The notes under the pieces are model-generated. The model saw nothing but the letters and a program-made list of their open reading frames with translations. It ran no database searches and was not told the origin of the DNA. From Microbacteriaceae bacterium (GTDB lineage: Bacteria; Actinomycetota; Actinomycetes; Actinomycetales; Microbacteriaceae), in the NCBI GenBank assembly GCA_024639845.1, contig JAHEGG010000006.1:62001-126000 (forward strand): a stretch of DNA of 64,000 nt, read 5' to 3'. Position 1 is the first letter of the stretch. The number at the start of each line of letters is the position of its first letter. Shown here piece after piece: positions 17,920 to 28,559 of this stretch. The translations under genes and the position numbers were made by a program.

Positions 17920-18642
17920 GTGGCCAACCTGAGAGACTCGCTCTACCTGCAGCAACAACGTCTACCAGAAATACCGCCAGGATTCCCTCAAGGGCATCCA
18001 GTCGAGGGTGATTGGCAGCTTCCGATTTTGGCACCTGTCACAATAAAGCAAGACCCACTGGATGCAATCGCGTTTGACGATCGGAAGCGAGTGGCGGACG
18101 CGAGACGTTCTTTGATTCACTTTTTTCGGGATGACCGCAAATTCATGGGCGTCATTCTAAAACCCAAGGCGTGGGTGCATGTGTTCAGCACTTACGGGTT
18201 TGTAATCACTCCAGACCTTAGCTTGGGGGATGACATGCCTGAGTGGGTCGTGGCCCACCGCGTTTTTTACTCTCGTGCTGTGGGTGTCGTCTGGCAAAAG
18301 CGCGGTATTGCTGTTATCCCTCATCTGAGGTGGCGGGACATCGCACAAATTTCACAGGTGGTGAAAGGCATACCCGTGAGTAGCGTAATTGCTGTAAGTA
18401 ACTACGGATTTCGACGAAACAAGACCGAGCGGCAAATTTTCGCCGAGGGTCTAGCGATAGTTCTCGAACTCTTGAAACCCCAGCGGTTAATCATCTATGG
18501 ATCCGTCCAACCTGAGTTCGAGCATCTTCTGTCTGCCGTTCCTAAGGTTCATATCTTTGAGAAAAAGATCGGGCGGCAAGGGCCGACAGTGGGGGCTGAA
18601 GAAGTCGGAAACGCTTGCCCACCATGCCACACATTGTTTTGA
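17920..18642 (+). CDS. DUF4417 family protein
   Basis: The 240-residue sequence matches my knowledge of DUF4417: HFFRDDRKF, then VITPDLSLGDDMPEWVV, YSRAVGVVWQKRGIAVIPHLRW, SSVIAVSNYGFRRNKTERQIF and LLKPQRLIIYGS follow the family's block order. The function is unknown; members are common in Firmicutes phages and integrative elements, so finding one in an actinobacterial housekeeping region is a sign of transfer. GTG 17920 follows AGGGA. The last 25 residues (GRQGPTVGAEEVGNACPPC) diverge from the family core. The gene ends 4 bases before the convergent trpS. Confidence 0.7.
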   Translation: MANLRDSLYLQQQRLPEIPPGFPQGHPVEGDWQLPILAPVTIKQDPLDAIAFDDRKRVADARRSLIHFFRDDRKFMGVILKPKAWVHVFSTYGFVITPDLSLGDDMPEWVVAHRVFYSRAVGVVWQKRGIAVIPHLRWRDIAQISQVVKGIPVSSVIAVSNYGFRRNKTERQIFAEGLAIVLELLKPQRLIIYGSVQPEFEHLLSAVPKVHIFEKKIGRQGPTVGAEEVGNACPPCHTLF

Positions 18643-18646
18643 ACCG

Positions 18647-20842
<2,196 letters not shown>

Positions 20843-20846
<4 letters not shown>

Positions 20847-21079
20847 GGCTTTCCCCCTTCAAAGAAGAACAGTTCGTCAACGGTCGTGCCCAGCGCGTCT
20901 GCCAGTTTGAAGGCGAGCGCGAGGCTTGGGCTGTATTCGAATCGTTCGATGTAGCCGATGGTTTGATAGTTGACCCCGACCATTTCGGCAAGTTCAGCTC
21001 GGGTCAGGTTTGCGGCAGTGCGAAAAGCCTCGAGTCGATTGCCGACCAGGCCTTCTTGTTCGCGAGTTTTGCGCCCCAT
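20843..21079 (-). CDS. XRE-family HTH transcriptional regulator
   Basis: A 78-residue protein that is essentially one Cro/C1-type helix-turn-helix: NRLEAFRTAANLTRAELAE, then the recognition region VNYQTIGYIERFEYSPSLAL, ending in LGTTVDELFF. It has no sensor domain. The gene precedes and overlaps the membrane-protein gene. A perfect palindrome at 21100-21115, 21 bases upstream of the ATG and over a -10-like hexamer, is the probable autoregulatory operator. Confidence 0.9.
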
Positions 21080-21099
21080 GCTGAGAGCCTAGTGGGTTT

Positions 21100-21115
21100 G
21101 TTGTATTTATACAAC
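21100..21115 (-). promoter_or_regulatory. Operator-like palindrome over promoter of XRE/membrane-protein pair
   Basis: GTTGTAT-TT-ATACAAC is a perfect 7+7 inverted repeat. On the minus strand it contains TATAAAT, a good -10 hexamer, about 30 bases before the XRE start codon. Binding there would block RNA polymerase, the usual arrangement for self-repressing XRE regulators. Confidence 0.6.
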
Positions 21116-21179
21116 ACGCACGGCACGCCGCACCGAACCTCACGTGCGGCATCCAGCACCCCGCACGTCGCTACGCTGG

Positions 21180-21998
21180 CTAGAGCGTGTAGTCAACAAC
21201 CACGGGGGAGTGGTCGGTCCAGCGAGTGTCATAGCTTGCGGCACGGTGAACCTTGTAGTTCGCGGCCGTCTCGGCTAATGCCGGTGTGGCTAGGTGGTAA
21301 TCGATGCGCCAGCCAGTATCCGTGTCGAATGCCTGACCCCGAAACGACCACCAGGTGTATGGGCCGGGTTCGCCAGGATTCGCGGCGCGACCCACGTCGA
21401 CCCAACCCTGTTTGTGCATCATGGTGTCGAAGTAGGCACGTTCTTCAGGCAGGAATCCCGCGTTCTTGAGGTTGCCCTTCCAGTTTTTGATGTCGAGCTC
21501 GGTGTGTCCCACGTTGAGATCGCCAACCACTAGTACCAAGGCGCCGTCTGCTCGCAGAGCATCCATGCGGGCGGTCATCGCATCAAGAAACTTGTATTTT
21601 TCGACCTGCTTGGGGGTGTCGACCTCACCCGAGTGCACGTAGGTGCTGATCACGGTGAGCGTCTTGCCGTTCACGTCGAAATCGACCTCCAGCCAGCGAC
21701 CGGCGCTGTCGAAATCGTCAGGCCCAAGCTCGGTGCGGTGGGCGGTCGGTGCCATGCCGCTCAAGACGGCAACACCCGCGCGACCCTTCGCGCTCGCGGC
21801 ATCGTGCAGCACGTGCCAGCTGTGACCGAGGGCATCTTCGGTGCCCGCGAAAAGTTCGAGCAAGTCGGTGGTGTCGGCGCGCACCTCTTGCAGGGCGATG
21901 ATGTCGGGCCGTTCGGCGGTCACCCAGTCGGCCATGCCCTTGCGAAACGCGGCGCGCACGCCGTTGACGTTGATGGTGGCGACTTTGAGTGTGGTCAT
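21180..21998 (-). CDS. xthA: Exodeoxyribonuclease III
   Basis: AP endonuclease/3' exonuclease of base-excision repair. Metal and catalytic motifs are all present: ATINVNGVR, LQEVRAD (Glu), VVGDLNVGHTELD (Asp-x-Asn), WRIDYHLAT and the final WTDHSPVVVDY with catalytic His. The 272 residues match. It is divergent from the GH13 gene; no Shine-Dalgarno is evident at ATG 21998, so it may be leaderless. Confidence 0.95.
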   Translation of the reverse strand: MTTLKVATINVNGVRAAFRKGMADWVTAERPDIIALQEVRADTTDLLELFAGTEDALGHSWHVLHDAASAKGRAGVAVLSGMAPTAHRTELGPDDFDSAGRWLEVDFDVNGKTLTVISTYVHSGEVDTPKQVEKYKFLDAMTARMDALRADGALVLVVGDLNVGHTELDIKNWKGNLKNAGFLPEERAYFDTMMHKQGWVDVGRAANPGEPGPYTWWSFRGQAFDTDTGWRIDYHLATPALAETAANYKVHRAASYDTRWTDHSPVVVDYTL

Positions 21999-22065
21999 GG
22001 CTCAAGTTTAGGTTTGTCACTGGGATGCGCGGCCAAGCCCCGCCGCCCTGCCCTAGTCTTGCCCT

Positions 22066-23406
22066 ATGAAACTAGAACAACGCGGTTCAGACCACCTCGA
22101 CTTTGTGCGCAAGGGGCCGATTTATCAGATCTTTCCCGACCGATTTGCCCGCGATGAGTCGGTGCCGACCGACCGTCCACTCGTGCCTTGGAACACCGAG
22201 CCGACGCCACAGAACTTCTTTGGCGGCAACCTGCGCGGAGTCGCTTCGAAGCTGGGCTTTCTGAGCGAGCTTGGAGTTGCCAACATCTATTTCAACCCGA
22301 TCTTTCGCGCCCCGAGCAACCACCGCTATGACACCGAGAGCTATTACGAGATCGATCCGCTGCTCGGTAGTGCAGAAGATCTTCGACTGCTCACCACGGA
22401 TGCCCGATCCAGAGGCATCGGCGTGCTACTCGACGGCGTGTTCAACCACTGCGGCAAAACCATGCCCGAGTTTTTGGCGGCCAAGGCCGGCGACGCCGAA
22501 CTCGCCAAACTCTTTCACCTCTACCCAGACGGTTCTTACCAAACCTTTGGTGGCACCGACTTCATGCCCAAGTTCAATACCGCCGAGCCAGCCATGCTCG
22601 ATTTCGTCGAACGGGTGCTGCGCCACTGGCACGAGTTCGGCATCTCGGGCTGGCGCTTTGATGTGCCATACAAGTTCGAGCCCGGCTTCATGGCAGCGCT
22701 GCGTGATCGTGTGCGCGACCTCGACTCGGCCCGCTATTTCATCGCCGAAGCATGGAACGAGTGGTCTTTCGCCGACAACTTCGAAGCGGTTCAGAACTAT
22801 CGTTCTGGATACCGAATTCTCGATTACGTTCACAAGCACGCGGCCGATGCCGAAGACTTCATTCTCGACATCATGCGCTGGGGCAAAACTTGGGGCGATT
22901 TCAGCGTGCTACCAAACTTCATCGACAGCCACGACACCGCGCGCTTCGCGACCCTCGTCGAAGGCCGCCGCGACAGCTGGATGCTCGGCTTCGCCCTGCA
23001 CATGCTCATCCCGGGTTTGCCGGTGGTTTTCTCGGGCACGGAGCTCGCACTCGAAGGAGTCAACGATCCCGGTTGCCGTGCTACCTACCCGACCGAACTT
23101 TCGGCGAACCAGCGAAGTGCTCTCGAATTTTCAACCCCGTGGATGCACCTGCGCGGCACCTCGAAAGCGCTCAGCCATGGCGGCCTCGAGGTGATCGAAC
23201 TCAAGAATCACGCGCTCATTTTTGAGCGTAGGTTCGAGGATTCGAGCGGCGACGTGCAGAGCATCCGAGTGCTGGTCAACACTGGATATCGCGATGAGCT
23301 TTTGCACACGGATGTCTCGGGCACGTGGCTCGACATAAATCACAAGCCTGCGCAGTTGGGTGAGACCGTGCCTCAGCGAAGCCTGTTTTTTCGCAAGAGC
23401 GACTAG
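22066..23406 (+). CDS. GH13 alpha-amylase family glycosidase
   Basis: A 446-residue cytoplasmic (no signal peptide) GH13 enzyme of the neopullulanase/cyclomaltodextrinase or maltogenic type. The four conserved regions are LLDGVFNHCG, GWRFDVP with nucleophile D199, FIAEAWNE with acid/base E228, and FIDSHDT with D290. IYQIFPDRFA near the start is the usual opening for this subgroup. It probably cleaves maltodextrins or stored glucan; the exact subfamily cannot be fixed. Its 3' end overlaps the convergent Rieske gene by 4 bp. Confidence 0.9.
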   Translation: MKLEQRGSDHLDFVRKGPIYQIFPDRFARDESVPTDRPLVPWNTEPTPQNFFGGNLRGVASKLGFLSELGVANIYFNPIFRAPSNHRYDTESYYEIDPLLGSAEDLRLLTTDARSRGIGVLLDGVFNHCGKTMPEFLAAKAGDAELAKLFHLYPDGSYQTFGGTDFMPKFNTAEPAMLDFVERVLRHWHEFGISGWRFDVPYKFEPGFMAALRDRVRDLDSARYFIAEAWNEWSFADNFEAVQNYRSGYRILDYVHKHAADAEDFILDIMRWGKTWGDFSVLPNFIDSHDTARFATLVEGRRDSWMLGFALHMLIPGLPVVFSGTELALEGVNDPGCRATYPTELSANQRSALEFSTPWMHLRGTSKALSHGGLEVIELKNHALIFERRFEDSSGDVQSIRVLVNTGYRDELLHTDVSGTWLDINHKPAQLGETVPQRSLFFRKSD

Positions 23407-23864
23407 AAGGTAACCTTTACGCTCGTGCCGCTGATCGCCACCTTGTAGGCGGTGAGCGCTCGCCGTGCAGGGCCCGCGGTGCGGGCACCGGTTTCGGCGT
23501 TGAATCTAGCACCGTGTTGGTTGCACACAACCACGTTATTCACGGCACCGGCGACAGGCACGTTTTCATGGGTGCAGTTGGCATTGAACGCTTTCCAGAC
23601 ACCTTTTCTGGGCTGGGTAATCAAGACATAGGTTGACGAACCCGATGGGCGAAACACCTTGCCTGAACCAATCTTTATGTCGGTGGTTTTGCAGACGGTG
23701 TAGGTCTTCGCCGCATGAGCTGCCGAAGCGCCTAAAGTGCTTAGCCCGATGGCCGCGAGCCCGGTGGCCAGACCCGAAAGCAAACCGCGTCTGGAGAGCA
23801 TCCCTGCTTTGGTTGCACTCGGCTCGTTCGATTCAAGCGAGCATTCTCGCCCGCACTCGCTCAA
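23403..23864 (-). CDS. Tat-exported Rieske [2Fe-2S] protein
   Basis: The N-terminus has the twin-arginine motif SRRGLLSG followed by a hydrophobic stretch, so the folded protein is exported by Tat. The mature part has CTHENVPV and CNQHGARFN, the Cys-x-His and Cys-x-x-His ligands of a Rieske cluster, within a 100-residue Rieske fold. It probably moves electrons outside the membrane; the partner is unknown. The TTG start at 23864 overlaps the stop of the 35-residue membrane protein (TTGA); ATG 23801, just before the twin-arginine motif, is the alternative. Confidence 0.85.
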   Translation of the reverse strand: MSECGRECSLESNEPSATKAGMLSRRGLLSGLATGLAAIGLSTLGASAAHAAKTYTVCKTTDIKIGSGKVFRPSGSSTYVLITQPRKGVWKAFNANCTHENVPVAGAVNNVVVCNQHGARFNAETGARTAGPARRALTAYKVAISGTSVKVTF

Positions 23865-23968
23865 CGCTTAGCCTTGCTAGTCACCCAAACAGCGAGCCCG
23901 ATAATCACACCGAGCACGACCACAAGCGAAATCGTGTCGATGACCCACTTGGTTGCGTCTGGAACCAT
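23861..23968 (-). CDS. 35-residue single-span membrane peptide beside sdhB
   Basis: MVPDATKWVI begins a 35-residue frame that ends SKAKR and TGA, too short for usual gene finders. Residues 8-30 are one hydrophobic helix (ISLVVVLGVIIGLAVW) followed by a Lys/Arg tail, so it is an N-out single-span peptide. AAAGGAG lies 7 bases before the ATG, a better ribosome site than most neighbours have. It sits 15 bases after sdhB and overlaps the Rieske start by 4 bases, so it is very likely translated from the sdh transcript. A role as an accessory subunit is a guess. Confidence 0.65.
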   Translation of the reverse strand: MVPDATKWVIDTISLVVVLGVIIGLAVWVTSKAKR

Positions 23969-23983
23969 GATCGTCTCCTTTTG

Positions 23984-24724
23984 CTAGGCGCGACCGCGAA
24001 GAATTGCCTGCTTAACCTCGGCGATCGCCTTGGTCACTTGGATGCCGCGAGGGCAAGCCTCGGTGCAGTTGAAGGTCGTGCGACAACGCCACACGCCCTC
24101 TTTGTCGTTGAGGATTTCGAGGCGAACCTCGGCTGCCTCGTCACGTGAGTCGAAGATGAAACGGTGAGCGTTTACGATTGCGGCTGGCCCGAAGTACTGT
24201 CCGTCGGTCCAGAACACTGGGCAAGAGGTGGTGCAGGCCGCGCAGAGGATGCACTTGGTGGTGTCATCGAAACGCTCGCGGTCTTCGGCCGACTGCAGGC
24301 GTTCCTTTTCTGGCTTATCGCTGGCAATCAAGAACGGTTTGACATCGCGGTAGGCCTGATAGAACGGGTTCATGTCGACGACGAGGTCTTTTTCGACGGC
24401 GAGACCCTTGATCGGCTCAACATAGATTGGCTGAGTAATGTCGAGGTCTTTGATTAGAGTCTTGCAAGCTAGACGGTTGCGACCGTTGATGCGCATCGCA
24501 TCCGAGCCACAAACGCCGTGAGCACAGGAACGTCTGAAAGTGAGTGAGCCGTCTTGCTCCCACTTGATTTTGTGTAGGGCGTCGAGCACGCGGTCGGTGC
24601 CAAACACCTCGACGTCGAAGTCTTGCCAGCGAGCATCCTGGCCGTCTTCAGGGTTGAAGCGTCGAACAAACAGCGTGACCTTGAACGAAGGAATCTCGCC
24701 GATTTTTTTGGTTTCAGCAGACAT
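23984..24724 (-). CDS. sdhB: Succinate dehydrogenase iron-sulfur subunit
   Basis: Carries electrons from SdhA to quinone. All three clusters can be read: [2Fe-2S] in RRSCAHGVCGSDAM with the later LAC, [4Fe-4S] in CILCAACTTSCP, and [3Fe-4S] in CRTTFNCTEACPRGI. The 246 residues fit. ATG overlaps the sdhA stop by one base. Member of sdhCDAB, anchored to the membrane by SdhC and SdhD. Confidence 0.97.
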   Translation of the reverse strand: MSAETKKIGEIPSFKVTLFVRRFNPEDGQDARWQDFDVEVFGTDRVLDALHKIKWEQDGSLTFRRSCAHGVCGSDAMRINGRNRLACKTLIKDLDITQPIYVEPIKGLAVEKDLVVDMNPFYQAYRDVKPFLIASDKPEKERLQSAEDRERFDDTTKCILCAACTTSCPVFWTDGQYFGPAAIVNAHRFIFDSRDEAAEVRLEILNDKEGVWRCRTTFNCTEACPRGIQVTKAIAEVKQAILRGRA

Positions 24725-26499
24725 TAGTACTTACGCTCCATCGGCTGATAGTTGGTGATGGTCACAGGTTTCCAGTCGATCTTGATGTTCTCGCCCGGCT
24801 TCTTGACTTTTTTGTCGGTCAGGTAAGCCATGGAGTGCACCATGAACTTCTTGTCATTGCGGGTTTCGAAGTCTTCGCGGTAGTGGCCGCCACGGCTTTC
24901 GCGGCGCTCACGTGCGGTGACCACCAAAACCTCGGCCAGGTCGAGCAGGAATCCGAGTTCGATAGCCTCGAGCAAGTCGGTGTTGAAGCGCTCACCCTTG
25001 TCTTGAATCGAGATGTTCTCATAACGAGCGCGCAGTTCGGCAATCTTGTCGAGCGCTTCGTTCAACGAATCTTCGGTGCGATAAACCTGGGCGTTCTTGT
25101 CCATGGTGTCTTGCAGTTCTTTGCGAAGCACCGCAACCTTTTCGTTGCCCTTTGCCTTGCGAACCTTTTCGATCATCGCGATAACCTCGGATGCGGCATC
25201 CGCTGGAACCGGCACATGCTGGGCCGTCTTGGCATACTCAACGGCATAGATGCCGGCTCGCTTGCCAAAGACGTTGATATCGAGCAGAGAGTTGGTGCCT
25301 AGGCGGTTGGCTCCGTGCACGGATACGCAAGCGCACTCGCCCGCGGCATAGAGCCCCGGCACTACGGTCTTGTTGTCGCTGAGCACCTCGGCCTTGATGT
25401 TGGTCGGAATACCTCCCATTGCGTAGTGCGCTGTTGGGAAGACCGGAACCGGCTCGGTGTAAGGCTCGACACCGAGGTAGGTGCGAGCGAACTCGGTGAT
25501 GTCAGGAAGCTTGGCGTCGATTACCTCTGGTGGAAGGTGCGTGAGGTCAAGCAAAACGTAGTCCTTGTTTGGTCCGGCACCGCGACCTTCGCGAACCTCG
25601 TTCGCCATAGCGCGAGCAACCATGTCGCGCGGAGCGAGGTCTTTGATCGTTGGTGCGTAGCGCTCCATGAAGCGCTCACCGGATGCGTTGCGCAGGATTC
25701 CACCCTCACCACGGGCTGCCTCGGAAAGCAGAATGCCGAGTCCTGCAAGGCCGGTCGGGTGGAACTGGTAGAACTCCATGTCTTCTAGCGGAAGACCCTT
25801 GCGATAGATAATGCCGACGCCGTCACCGGTGAGAGTGTGTGCGTTCGAGGTGGTCTTGAAGATTTTGCCGAAACCACCGGTGGCGAACACGATCGACTTT
25901 GCCTGAAAGACGTGAAGGTCTCCGGTGGCCAGTTCGTATGCGACTACTGCCGAAGGGCGACGCTTCTTGCCCTCGCCGACCATGACTAGGTCGAGCACAT
26001 AGAACTCGTTGTAGAACTCGATGCCGAGCTTTACGCAGTTCTGGTAAAGGGTCTGCAGAATCATGTGACCGGTGCGGTCGGCTGCGTAGCAGGAGCGACG
26101 AACGGGTGCCTTTCCGTGGTCGCGAGTGTGACCTCCGAAACGACGCTGGTCGATCTTGCCGTCGGGGGTGCGGTTGAACGGAAGACCCATGTTTTCGAGG
26201 TCGATGACCGCCTGAACCGATTCCTTGGCAAGGATTTCGGCAGCATCCTGGTCGACCAGGTAGTCGCCACCCTTGACGGTGTCGAAAGTGTGCCACTCCC
26301 AGCTGTCTTCTTCGACGTTGGCTAGAGCTGCGGCCATGCCTCCCTGTGCTGCACCGGTGTGCGAGCGGGTTGGAAAGAGCTTGCTGATTACTGCGGTCTT
26401 GGCGTGCGGGCCGGCCTCGATTGCGGCGCGCATACCGGCACCACCGGCGCCGACAATGACGACGTCATAGGTGTAGTTATGAATGCGTGGTTTGGTCAC
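24724..26499 (-). CDS. sdhA: Succinate dehydrogenase flavoprotein subunit
   Basis: Oxidises succinate to fumarate using covalent [18 protein letters not shown] binds [19 protein letters not shown] holds the flavin-linked histidine, and [17 protein letters not shown] plus YAMGGIPTN are the active-site blocks. The 591 residues are standard. Three bases separate it from sdhD and it overlaps sdhB by one. Confidence 0.97.
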   Translation of the reverse strand: MTKPRIHNYTYDVVIVGAGGAGMRAAIEAGPHAKTAVISKLFPTRSHTGAAQGGMAAALANVEEDSWEWHTFDTVKGGDYLVDQDAAEILAKESVQAVIDLENMGLPFNRTPDGKIDQRRFGGHTRDHGKAPVRRSCYAADRTGHMILQTLYQNCVKLGIEFYNEFYVLDLVMVGEGKKRRPSAVVAYELATGDLHVFQAKSIVFATGGFGKIFKTTSNAHTLTGDGVGIIYRKGLPLEDMEFYQFHPTGLAGLGILLSEAARGEGGILRNASGERFMERYAPTIKDLAPRDMVARAMANEVREGRGAGPNKDYVLLDLTHLPPEVIDAKLPDITEFARTYLGVEPYTEPVPVFPTAHYAMGGIPTNIKAEVLSDNKTVVPGLYAAGECACVSVHGANRLGTNSLLDINVFGKRAGIYAVEYAKTAQHVPVPADAASEVIAMIEKVRKAKGNEKVAVLRKELQDTMDKNAQVYRTEDSLNEALDKIAELRARYENISIQDKGERFNTDLLEAIELGFLLDLAEVLVVTARERRESRGGHYREDFETRNDKKFMVHSMAYLTDKKVKKPGENIKIDWKPVTITNYQPMERKY

Positions 26500-26502
26500 T
26501 GG

Positions 26503-26934
26503 TTATCCTTTGCAAACCTCGAGCGAGGCTCGCATGGCCTGGTCGATGCATGGGTCGAAGGTTACGCAAACAAGGGTGCCCAGCACGATCAAGAGACCGC
26601 AGACAATCCAGAGCGTGTAGTTAAGGGCTTTGCGAACGGTTTCGCGTTCGGTGTAATCGTTGACGATGGTGCGCATGCCGTTGGTGCCGTGAATCAGAGC
26701 TAGCCACAACATCAGAACGTCGTAGACCTGCCAGAACGGGCTTGCCCACTTGCCGGCCACAAAGGCGAAGTCGATCTGCTTTATGCCCTCGCCAGAGAGC
26801 AGGTTGATAACGATGTGACCGAAAATTAGGATCAGCAGCACAGCGCCCGAGTAGCGCATGTAGAGCCAGCCCCACTTTTCCCATTGGGCGTGCTTGCGTG
26901 AGCGCGGGCTGCGAGGGGTTTCGATGGTTACCAT
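26503..26934 (-). CDS. sdhD: Succinate dehydrogenase membrane anchor
   Basis: A 143-residue protein with three membrane helices after a 20-residue basic start. IFGHIVINLL and WLALIHGTNGMR hold histidines that can serve as haem b ligands, and the position in sdhC-D-A-B fixes the identity. The Cys-rich tail (CIDQ...EVCKG) is unusual and of unknown use. It lies 14 bases after sdhC. Confidence 0.9.
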   Translation of the reverse strand: MVTIETPRSPRSRKHAQWEKWGWLYMRYSGAVLLILIFGHIVINLLSGEGIKQIDFAFVAGKWASPFWQVYDVLMLWLALIHGTNGMRTIVNDYTERETVRKALNYTLWIVCGLLIVLGTLVCVTFDPCIDQAMRASLEVCKG

Positions 26935-26948
26935 TTAGCGCTCCTCCC

Positions 26949-27323
26949 TTATCCGAATACGTGCATCAGGTGACGAGGGGCGAAGCCCAAGAACAAGATG
27001 AAAGCGATGCCGATGACGATCCAGAACATCACGTTCTGATATTTCGAACCCTTGCGCCAGAAGTCGATCAGCATTACGCGCACGCCATTCAAGCCGTGAA
27101 ACAGAAGTGCGGCCACAAGACCGAGCTCGGCCAGTCCGATGATTGGAGTTTTGTAGGTGTTGATGACCGCGTTATAAGCCTCTGGGCTCACTCGCACGAG
27201 TGCGGTGTCGAGCGTGTGCACCAAGAGAAAGAAAAAGATGGCCACACCGGTGATTCGGTGAAGAACCCAAGACCACATTCCGGTCTTGCCGCGATAAAGG
27301 GTGCCAGCGGGCTTTGTGGGCAC
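26949..27323 (-). CDS. sdhC: Succinate dehydrogenase cytochrome b subunit
   Basis: First gene of the sdh operon. Three membrane helices and the Sdh_cyt signature SWVLHRITGVAIFFFLLVHTLD with two histidines are present, as expected for the haem/quinone-binding anchor. A TTG at 27359 would add twelve residues, but AGGAGG six bases before GTG 27323 is a near-perfect ribosome site and decides the start, giving 124 residues. Divergent from manC. Confidence 0.94.
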   Translation of the reverse strand: MPTKPAGTLYRGKTGMWSWVLHRITGVAIFFFLLVHTLDTALVRVSPEAYNAVINTYKTPIIGLAELGLVAALLFHGLNGVRVMLIDFWRKGSKYQNVMFWIVIGIAFILFLGFAPRHLMHVFG

Positions 27324-27399
27324 GAAATCCTCCTGTTTGGCGACGGCATCGAAGCGCAATTGTCTTCAAGTCTAAACCCCCGTGGGCTAGGTTTATTTC

Positions 27400-28500
27400 G
27401 TGAACAACCCCTCGTTTGACGCCAATTTCTATGCGGTGATCCCCGCCGGTGGTGTTGGCTCAAGGCTTTGGCCGCTCTCTCGTGAAGCCGCACCAAAGTT
27501 TCTTCAGGATTTCACCGGTTCGGGTCGTTCACTGCTACAAGAAACCTTTGCTCGGCTGGCGGCATTTTTGCCTGCCGAGCGCATTCTCGTGGTAACTGGC
27601 CTGGCTCACTCGGATGCGGTGGCGCGGCAGTTGCCGCAGTTGCCCGAGGCGAACCTGCTCGTCGAGCCATCGCCCAGAGACTCAACCGCGGCAATCGCCC
27701 TTGCGACTTCGGTGGTGCTGCAGCGCGACGCGGATGCAATCGTGGGGTCTTTCGCCGCCGATCACGTGATTATCGACCAAGCCGGATTCGAGTCGGCGGT
27801 TGCAGTTGCCGCGCAACAGGCAGCACTCGGTCACATCGTTGCGATTGGCATTAATCCAACTTCGGCGACCAGTGCCTACGGCTACATCCAAACGGGGGAG
27901 CAGCACTCGGATGCGGTTAGCCAAGTTTCTGCCTTCGTCGAGAAGCCAAGTCAGACCCTCGCTGCCGATTATTTGGCCTCGGGAGACTACCTCTGGAACG
28001 CTGGGATGTTCATCACTCGAGCCGATCGACTTCTCAGCGCCATCGAACTCACCGAGCCAGAGCTCGTGCGCACGGTCGAGAAACTTGCCGCTGCGCTTTC
28101 GGCAGGCCAACACCCGGCGGCCGACGCCGAGTTGTGGTCGAGCATCAAAAAGGTCGCCATCGACTATTCGGTTGCCGAGCCAGCCGCCGCACGAGGCGAA
28201 ATGCGGGTGGTTCGAGCATCCTTTGACTGGACCGACGTCGGTGATTTCGCTTCGCTGAGCAATCTCGGCGACCAAACCTCTGACCAGGTGCGAACACTCG
28301 GCGATGTGCGGGCGGTTTCGATCGATTCGACCGGCCTCGTTGTGGGTTCGGGTGGCAAGGTCGTTGTGATCTCGGGGTTAGACGACGTGGTCGTGGTCGA
28401 CACCCCCGACGCGTTGCTGATCACCACTCGCGAAAAGGCTCAAACCACCAAAGATGCGGTGGCAAAGTTGCGCGAACTGGGGCACTACGACGTTCTCTAA
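27400..28500 (+). CDS. manC: Mannose-1-phosphate guanylyltransferase
   Basis: Makes GDP-mannose for glycans. IPAGGVGSRLWPLSREAAPKF is the nucleotidyltransferase signature, EPSPRDSTAAIALA the second block, and FVEKPSQTLA the sugar-binding loop. 366 residues correspond to the single-domain enzyme without the phosphomannose isomerase part. GTG 27400 lies close behind a TAGGTTTATTT leader, so the message may be leaderless. Sits between sdh and the nucleoside genes, an arrangement common in Microbacteriaceae. Confidence 0.93.
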   Translation: MNNPSFDANFYAVIPAGGVGSRLWPLSREAAPKFLQDFTGSGRSLLQETFARLAAFLPAERILVVTGLAHSDAVARQLPQLPEANLLVEPSPRDSTAAIALATSVVLQRDADAIVGSFAADHVIIDQAGFESAVAVAAQQAALGHIVAIGINPTSATSAYGYIQTGEQHSDAVSQVSAFVEKPSQTLAADYLASGDYLWNAGMFITRADRLLSAIELTEPELVRTVEKLAAALSAGQHPAADAELWSSIKKVAIDYSVAEPAAARGEMRVVRASFDWTDVGDFASLSNLGDQTSDQVRTLGDVRAVSIDSTGLVVGSGGKVVVISGLDDVVVVDTPDALLITTREKAQTTKDAVAKLRELGHYDVL

Positions 28501-28559
28501 GTTGTTTGCCGTGCAGAGAAAACCTCAAGCGCTCAACCTACTGACAAAATGGACACAAC

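Noticed and set aside
22271-23194. 307-codon frame in another phase of the amylase gene
   Set aside because: Ser/Arg/Thr-rich translation typical of a shifted frame; the GH13 frame has all catalytic residues.
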